Positions 7,101 through 10,052 of a stretch of 10,052 bases of DNA are shown here, one piece after another. This stretch comes from Alphaproteobacteria bacterium. GTDB taxonomy: Bacteria > Pseudomonadota > Alphaproteobacteria > Paracaedibacterales > CAIULA01. Under the pieces are notes generated by a model. The model did no database searches. It saw nothing but the letters and a program-made list of their open reading frames with translations, and was not told the origin of the DNA. The stretch is from contig JAIEMR010000156.1 in the NCBI GenBank assembly GCA_019751935.1, positions 1 to 10,052 on the forward strand, read 5' to 3'. How positions within the stretch are numbered: position 1 is the first letter of the stretch; each line of letters begins with the position of its first letter. The position numbers were made by a program, and so were the translations under genes.

Positions 7101-8441
7101 TCATCCACTTGTCTCTTTTAGGGACAAACGTATTTGTAACTCTCTAGTCTTATGATAAGGTTTGTTTGGGTCTACTAAGTATCCGCTTACATCCTTAGAA
7201 AATTTAATAGAAGATGAAGATGTTTTCCCGTCACTGGCTTTAGGCGTAGTGACCTCAAGTTTACGGATTTCAAGCTCAAGCTCGGCTTTTTTGGCTTCAA
7301 GCTCAGCTTTTCGATTTTCAAGTTTATTTCCCCTTTTTATTTGGATTAATTTCTTCAGTCTTTTTGCTCTTTCTTGATGATCAAGTTTTGATAGGTTTAG
7401 CAGCTCCTGCGCTGATGACAATTCTTTTCCATCTCTTATTATTGGCGTATCTCCAAATTTTTTCTTTTCCTCAGAATTTACAGTTAGTTTGATAAGATGC
7501 TCTATTATTTCATTCTCTATTTCTAGTTGTTTCCTAAGTTCTGAGAGACTTAATTTCGCCTCAGTTTCCATTAAGACTATTTCACCCATTTTTTCTTCTT
7601 CGCTTGTGTCTGCAGAAGGAGAGGGCGTATTCCTTGCAATCTCTTCATTAATCTCATCAAGTTTTGTATGGATTGACACAAGCTTTCTTTGCGCGTCTTG
7701 TAATGCTTTTATTTTATCTGCTTCGGTTATAAGAATATCTAGTTTTTTTCTTGGTATCTGTTTTAATGCTGGCTTAATATGCTTAGAATATAAATCTGCA
7801 ATAGCAATTAGAAAAACAGGTTTAATGCCTTTAATGTATTGATCTAATTCTTCTTGTGGTCCGGAACCTTTCATAATTGGAAGCGTTTTTGTAAACCCTA
7901 ATCCATGTTGCTTTAGGGTTTCTGCAAACCAGTCGTCGAATACTTCAGCTTTAACTTTGCTAAATTTTTCGAGGTTAGAGCGGTAATTCCTTGTTATATC
8001 AGGCGTTTCATCTTTGCCAGTTCGTATTTGCAAGACGTATTTACTACAAAGAGCTTCTGCATATCTTAAAGCCTCAAAATGTCTGAAAAGAGGAGTATCT
8101 ATAAGATGATTATTCCGGGCGTAATAACTGGTTTCTCCATACATGAGAGCTGTACCCATAATCGATTGAAGCGCTAGCTTTTTTTCATCCGAAGAGGCTC
8201 GGCGTTTTTGATTAACCTTATGCAGAAATTCATTCATGGAGCCGGTATAGTCAGTAAGGGCTTCCGCTTTGGATTTAGAACTCGTTATTGGTTTCATCGT
8301 CACTGTTGGTTCTGATGAATTATAGGCATCGCACCGATAGCCATAATAGTCACTCAGCTCTTTGACGTTACGAACATTTCCGGCAAAGCATTGGGTTGCA
8401 ACGATAAAGATCAACAAAGAAATTTTTAAATAATTATGCAT
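7101..8441 (-). CDS. exported coiled-coil protein of unknown function
   Basis: A 446-residue protein that I do not recognise. Residues 1-20 form a signal peptide (Lys6, a hydrophobic core and a likely cut after CFA), so it should reach the periplasm or beyond. Cys18 is not in a good lipobox. Mature cysteines are only Cys37 and Cys132, which could form a disulfide. Residues 60-235 look like a mixed helical domain; charged helices with coiled-coil character follow at about 236-270, 281-330 and 350-397. The last contains a heptad-like repeat (AELEAKKAELELE) that is also a repeat in the DNA. A Ser-rich linker (407-411) precedes a short tail containing GYLVDPNKPYHKTRELQIRL. The ATG lies just after an A/T-rich stretch with no clear Shine-Dalgarno. 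It has its own promoter candidate and no same-strand partner within 90 nt. Surface protein, periplasmic scaffold or host-directed effector are all possible. Confidence 0.85.
   Translation of the reverse strand: MHNYLKISLLIFIVATQCFAGNVRNVKELSDYYGYRCDAYNSSEPTVTMKPITSSKSKAEALTDYTGSMNEFLHKVNQKRRASSDEKKLALQSIMGTALMYGETSYYARNNHLIDTPLFRHFEALRYAEALCSKYVLQIRTGKDETPDITRNYRSNLEKFSKVKAEVFDDWFAETLKQHGLGFTKTLPIMKGSGPQEELDQYIKGIKPVFLIAIADLYSKHIKPALKQIPRKKLDILITEADKIKALQDAQRKLVSIHTKLDEINEEIARNTPSPSADTSEEEKMGEIVLMETEAKLSLSELRKQLEIENEIIEHLIKLTVNSEEKKKFGDTPIIRDGKELSSAQELLNLSKLDHQERAKRLKKLIQIKRGNKLENRKAELEAKKAELELEIRKLEVTTPKASDGKTSSSSIKFSKDVSGYLVDPNKPYHKTRELQIRLSLKETSG
7277..7318 (-). repeat. tandem 21-nt repeat within the coiled coil
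   Basis: Two units, 7277-7297 and 7298-7318, each begin CAAGCTC(G/A)GCTTTT on the plus strand and are followed by a further CAAG. At 21 nt each adds exactly seven codons, one coiled-coil heptad, in the exported protein (about residues 374-390). The second halves of the units have diverged. Confidence 0.5.
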
Positions 8442-8491
8442 TTTGAAAAAATTAAAAATTATAATGGCTAAATATATATTATGTTTGATAT

Positions 8492-8508
8492 GTTAATGTA
8501 AGCTTAAC
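8492..8508. promoter_or_regulatory. CtrA-like dyad GTTAA-N7-TTAAC
   Basis: The plus strand reads GTTAA (8492-8496), seven bases, then TTAAC (8504-8508). This is a perfect inverted pair and matches TTAA-N7-TTAA, the consensus known for the alphaproteobacterial cell-cycle regulator CtrA. It covers the proposed -10 box and part of the spacer of the exported-protein promoter, a position more consistent with repression than activation. The match is exact, but the region is AT-rich and binding by CtrA is inference. Confidence 0.42.
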
Positions 8509-8522
8509 AAAAGAAATGTCAA
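8495..8522 (-). promoter_or_regulatory. candidate promoter of the exported coiled-coil gene
   Basis: A perfect -35 box TTGACA (8522-8517) is followed by a 16-nt spacer and TACATT (8500-8495) as a 4/6 -10 box. Transcription would begin near 8488, leaving a leader of about 47 nt. A competing arrangement slightly downstream is TTACAT with TATATA 17 nt later (8501-8473). Either way the region between the two minus-strand genes holds a start for the exported protein. Confidence 0.42.
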
Positions 8523-8534
8523 TTCATTCATTGG

Positions 8535-8897
8535 TCAAGCTAAAATAAAATACTCAAAGAGCAAAGCAAGCAGCCCAAGCCCCACTAAGATATACAGAAA
8601 TTTTGAGATGGGCCTTCCAATAATAACTTTGGCTAAAATGATAATCAGTGAGGCAACTGCTAAACCTTTAACAAAAAGTGTTACATAGGTAATGGCGCTA
8701 AAAAAACCACCTGATGATGATTTTAAAAAGCCGATAACTTTGTCGCCAAGCCAATTGCCAGATACAAACCAGATCAAGCCAAAAAGTATTCCAAGCTTTA
8801 CCAAGAGCTTTAAAAATTTAAGTTTAAGAAAGGTGGAAAGATAGCTGACTGTTCGTGAGAGGTAACCTTTTAAAAGAGGGCTTTCTTTAAAGTCCAT
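8535..8897 (-). CDS. small membrane protein of unknown function
   Basis: A 120-residue protein that I do not recognise. It begins with a polar, basic stretch (MDFKESPLLKGYLSR) and has three likely membrane spans at about 31-47, 69-93 and 100-118, separated by a loop with GNWLGDK and SSSGG. The ATG at 8897 is chosen because AAAGGAG lies 9 nt before it. The frame also runs back to a GTG at 8939, but that codon lies upstream of the likely transcription start. It is transcribed divergently from cox3 with its own promoter and is followed after 93 nt by the exported coiled-coil gene. Partnership with the respiratory oxidase is possible from position alone but has no sequence support. Confidence 0.72.
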   Translation of the reverse strand: MDFKESPLLKGYLSRTVSYLSTFLKLKFLKLLVKLGILFGLIWFVSGNWLGDKVIGFLKSSSGGFFSAITYVTLFVKGLAVASLIIILAKVIIGRPISKFLYILVGLGLLALLFEYFILA

Positions 8898-8906
8898 GAA
8901 AATACA

Positions 8907-8913
8907 CTCCTTT
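8907..8913 (-). promoter_or_regulatory. ribosome binding site of the small membrane protein gene
   Basis: AAAGGAG, 9 nt before the ATG at 8897. It is the strongest Shine-Dalgarno match in the window and fixes this start over the upstream GTG. Confidence 0.7.
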
Positions 8914-8929
8914 AGATCTAACCTCAGGC

Positions 8930-8958
8930 AATATACCACAAAGCAAGCCTTATGAAAA
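8930..8958 (-). promoter_or_regulatory. candidate extended -10 promoter of the small membrane protein gene
   Basis: On the minus strand TATATT (8935-8930) is preceded by TGG, giving an extended -10 (TGnTATATT). TTTTCA (8958-8953), 17 nt upstream, is a 4/6 -35 box. Transcription would begin near 8923, about 25 nt before the ATG, leaving just enough room for the Shine-Dalgarno. Confidence 0.5.
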
Positions 8959-8973
8959 ACCCAATAAAACTCT

Positions 8974-9001
8974 TTGTCAGCTGCCTGTAACCGTTTACAA
9001 T
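8974..9001 (+). promoter_or_regulatory. candidate cox3 promoter
   Basis: TTGTCA (8974-8979, 5/6 to the -35 consensus), a 16-nt spacer, and TACAAT (8996-9001, 5/6 to the -10 consensus). The predicted start is near 9008. If translation begins at 9142 the leader is about 134 nt; if it begins at 9034 the leader is only about 26 nt. Confidence 0.55.
8986..8999. promoter_or_regulatory. possible operator palindrome TGTAA-CCGT-TTACA
   Basis: Perfect 5-bp arms (8986-8990 and 8995-8999) around a 4-nt centre overlap the spacer and -10 box of the cox3 promoter. This placement suits a repressor or a promoter-remodelling regulator. It lies about 28 nt outside the -35 box of the divergent promoter. The regulator is unknown. 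Confidence 0.38.
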
Positions 9002-9130
9002 CAAACTAACTAAATTTGAAATTATGCATTAAAATGGATAAAAAAAGGCCTATTTCATTGTCTGGTATTGAGGTTTTTACTTCTCCTCCCAAATCTAAAA
9101 AACCACAAAAGACTTATGTTCCTCCTAAAA

Positions 9131-9136
9131 GAGAGG
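9131..9136 (+). promoter_or_regulatory. cox3 ribosome binding site
   Basis: GAGAGG with 5 nt before the ATG at 9142. The upstream in-frame ATG at 9034 and TTG at 9016 have no comparable element, so this favours 9142. Confidence 0.6.
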
Positions 9137-9141
9137 TGCAA

Positions 9142-9936
9142 ATGTCACCTGATCTAAAGCACCCTTTTCACCTAGTTGAGCCAAGCCCTTGGCCTTTTGT
9201 GTCGTCAGTTTCTGTATTGATTTTAGCAATCGGTGCAGTTTTGTGGATGCACAAAATTGACCACTATTTATTTGGGATTGGTGTGACGCTTTTATTACTT
9301 ACATTTTTCGGATGGTGGCGTGACGTTGTCAAAGAGAGTAACAGCCCAGGCGTTCACACAAAAACGGTTCAGCGTGGCCTTCAAATTGGAATGGGGCTGT
9401 TTATTGCCTCAGAAGTGATGTTTTTCGCAGCCTTTTTTTGGGGATATTTCCATGCAGCCTTAGCGCCAACCGAGGCTTCTGGGTTTGTTTGGCCGCCTAA
9501 AAATATAGTTCCTTTTGACCCTTTTCATTTACCCTATTTAAATACGCTTTTGCTCTTATTGTCTGGCACGACGGTGACTTGGGCGCATCATGAACTGCTA
9601 AGAGGCGATATGAAAAACACGGCAAAAGCTTTGTTAATAACAGTCTTGTTGGGGGCAACCTTTACGGTTGTCCAGGCAATTGAATACAGCCATGCTGCCT
9701 TTGCGTTAAAGGATGGCATCTATCCATCCACATTTTATCTGGCAACGGGATTCCATGGATTCCATGTCATTGTTGGAACCTTGTTTTTACTGGTGTGCTG
9801 GTGGCGCACAAAACGCCTTGAATTTACAAGTACACATCATGTAGGTTTTGAGGCTGCCGCGTGGTATTGGCATTTTGTCGATGTTGTTTGGCTGTTTCTT
9901 TTTGTCTCTATCTATTGGTGGGGATATTCAAAATAA
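9142..9936 (+). CDS. coxC: cytochrome c oxidase subunit III
   Basis: A 264-residue seven-helix membrane subunit of the aa3-type oxidase, which reduces O2 in the inner membrane. It starts MSPDLKHPFHLVEPSPWP, the usual beginning of alphaproteobacterial subunit III. Family landmarks are FGWWRDVV (56-63), the conserved membrane Glu91 in ASEVMFFAAFFWGYFH, GTTVTWAHHELLRGD (142-156), IEYSHAAF, GFHGFHVIVGTLFL (203-216) and the last helix with HHVGFEAAAWYWHFVDVVW. Length is normal. The frame stays open upstream to ATG 9034 and TTG 9016, adding 36 or 42 residues rich in Pro and Lys; I chose 9142 from homology and the Shine-Dalgarno. No coxA, coxB or ctaG neighbour is visible, and the gene has its own promoter, so subunit III appears separated from the other oxidase genes on its upstream side. 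Confidence 0.93.
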   Translation: MSPDLKHPFHLVEPSPWPFVSSVSVLILAIGAVLWMHKIDHYLFGIGVTLLLLTFFGWWRDVVKESNSPGVHTKTVQRGLQIGMGLFIASEVMFFAAFFWGYFHAALAPTEASGFVWPPKNIVPFDPFHLPYLNTLLLLLSGTTVTWAHHELLRGDMKNTAKALLITVLLGATFTVVQAIEYSHAAFALKDGIYPSTFYLATGFHGFHVIVGTLFLLVCWWRTKRLEFTSTHHVGFEAAAWYWHFVDVVWLFLFVSIYWWGYSK

Positions 9937-9982
9937 TAATTAATTATTAACCTTTATTAATTTTATTTAATTAATTATTAAC
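9937..9982. repeat. 15-bp direct repeat in AT-rich tract after cox3
   Basis: TAATTAATTATTAAC occurs exactly at 9937-9951 and 9968-9982, with a 31-bp period. A partial third version, TAATTGTTAAC, follows at 9983-9993. A perfect 16-bp A/T palindrome (9934-9949) overlaps the first copy and the cox3 stop codon. Without G or C in the stem it is not a convincing terminator. Confidence 0.5.
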
Positions 9983-9992
9983 TAATTGTTAA
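9967..9992. promoter_or_regulatory. two overlapping TTAA-N7-TTAA (CtrA-like) motifs
   Basis: TTAA tetramers at 9967, 9978 and 9989 give two overlapping TTAA-N7-TTAA matches; further TTAA words at 9947 and 9957 continue the 10-11 bp spacing. This may be a regulator-binding array for a gene beyond the right edge. Chance matches are a serious alternative in DNA this AT-rich. No ORF is seen from here to the window end. Confidence 0.3.
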
Positions 9993-10052
9993 CTTTTCAA
10001 TTCTATTTCATCTTCTGCAATCTAAAGCATCATTGAAAATTGTAAGATTTTA

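Noticed and set aside
7058..7108. Inverted repeat GTGGATGA ... TCATCCAC around the 3' end of the exported-protein gene, as a terminator
   Set aside because: 8-bp arms with a 35-nt loop and no U-run after the second arm; probably chance.
7162..7842. Ser-rich plus-strand frames opposite the exported coiled-coil gene
   Set aside because: Ser/Phe-rich translation is the expected antisense reading of Lys/Glu-rich coiled-coil codons.
8382..8441. Lipoprotein signal with Cys18 as the lipidated residue
   Set aside because: The residues before it (A-T-Q) do not fit a lipobox; ordinary signal peptidase cleavage after Ala20 fits better.

Overview
The window reads as chromosomal DNA of a low-GC alphaproteobacterium, most likely a host-associated member of the Holosporales/Rickettsiales type. 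The support is indirect: AT-rich intergenic DNA, an alphaproteobacterial-type cytochrome oxidase subunit III, an oligoendopeptidase F gene overlapping an ABC1 kinase gene, a palindromic intergenic element of the kind scattered in such genomes, and TTAA-N7-TTAA motifs resembling the CtrA consensus. There is no rRNA, tRNA, CRISPR array, transposase or phage gene that I can see.

Positions 1-6936 are a run of minus-strand genes. In transcription order they are: a small antibiotic-biosynthesis-monooxygenase (ABM) fold protein, a thioredoxin-like [2Fe-2S] ferredoxin, a 100-bp imperfect palindromic repeat, oligoendopeptidase F (pepF, probably from a GTG start), an ABC1/UbiB-type kinase overlapping pepF by 11 nt, an MgtA/MgtB-type Mg2+ P-type ATPase, a doubtful 21-residue basic ORF, and the N-terminal 105 codons of a DUF218 (YdcF/ElyC-like) membrane protein that runs off the left edge. 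pepF-kinase-mgtA-(small ORF)-DUF218 is tightly spaced and could be one transcript. The members look like housekeeping functions (peptide turnover, quinone-linked kinase, Mg2+ uptake, envelope) rather than one pathway.

Positions 7101-8441 (minus) hold a protein I do not recognise: a signal peptide, a soluble helical region with two cysteines, long charged coiled-coil stretches and a Ser-rich linker before the C terminus. Its promoter region has a TTGACA box and a perfect GTTAA-N7-TTAAC dyad. It is the best candidate here for an undescribed exported protein.

Positions 8535-9936 are a divergent pair: an orphan 120-residue membrane protein (minus) and cytochrome c oxidase subunit III (plus). Their shared control region has two opposed promoters, and a TGTAA-CCGT-TTACA palindrome covers the cox3 -10 box. 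cox3 stands apart from any other visible cox gene. Between cox3 and the right edge (9937-10052) is an extremely AT-rich stretch with a 15-bp direct repeat and five TTAA tetramers at 10-11 bp spacing. No gap without a gene exceeds 300 bases.
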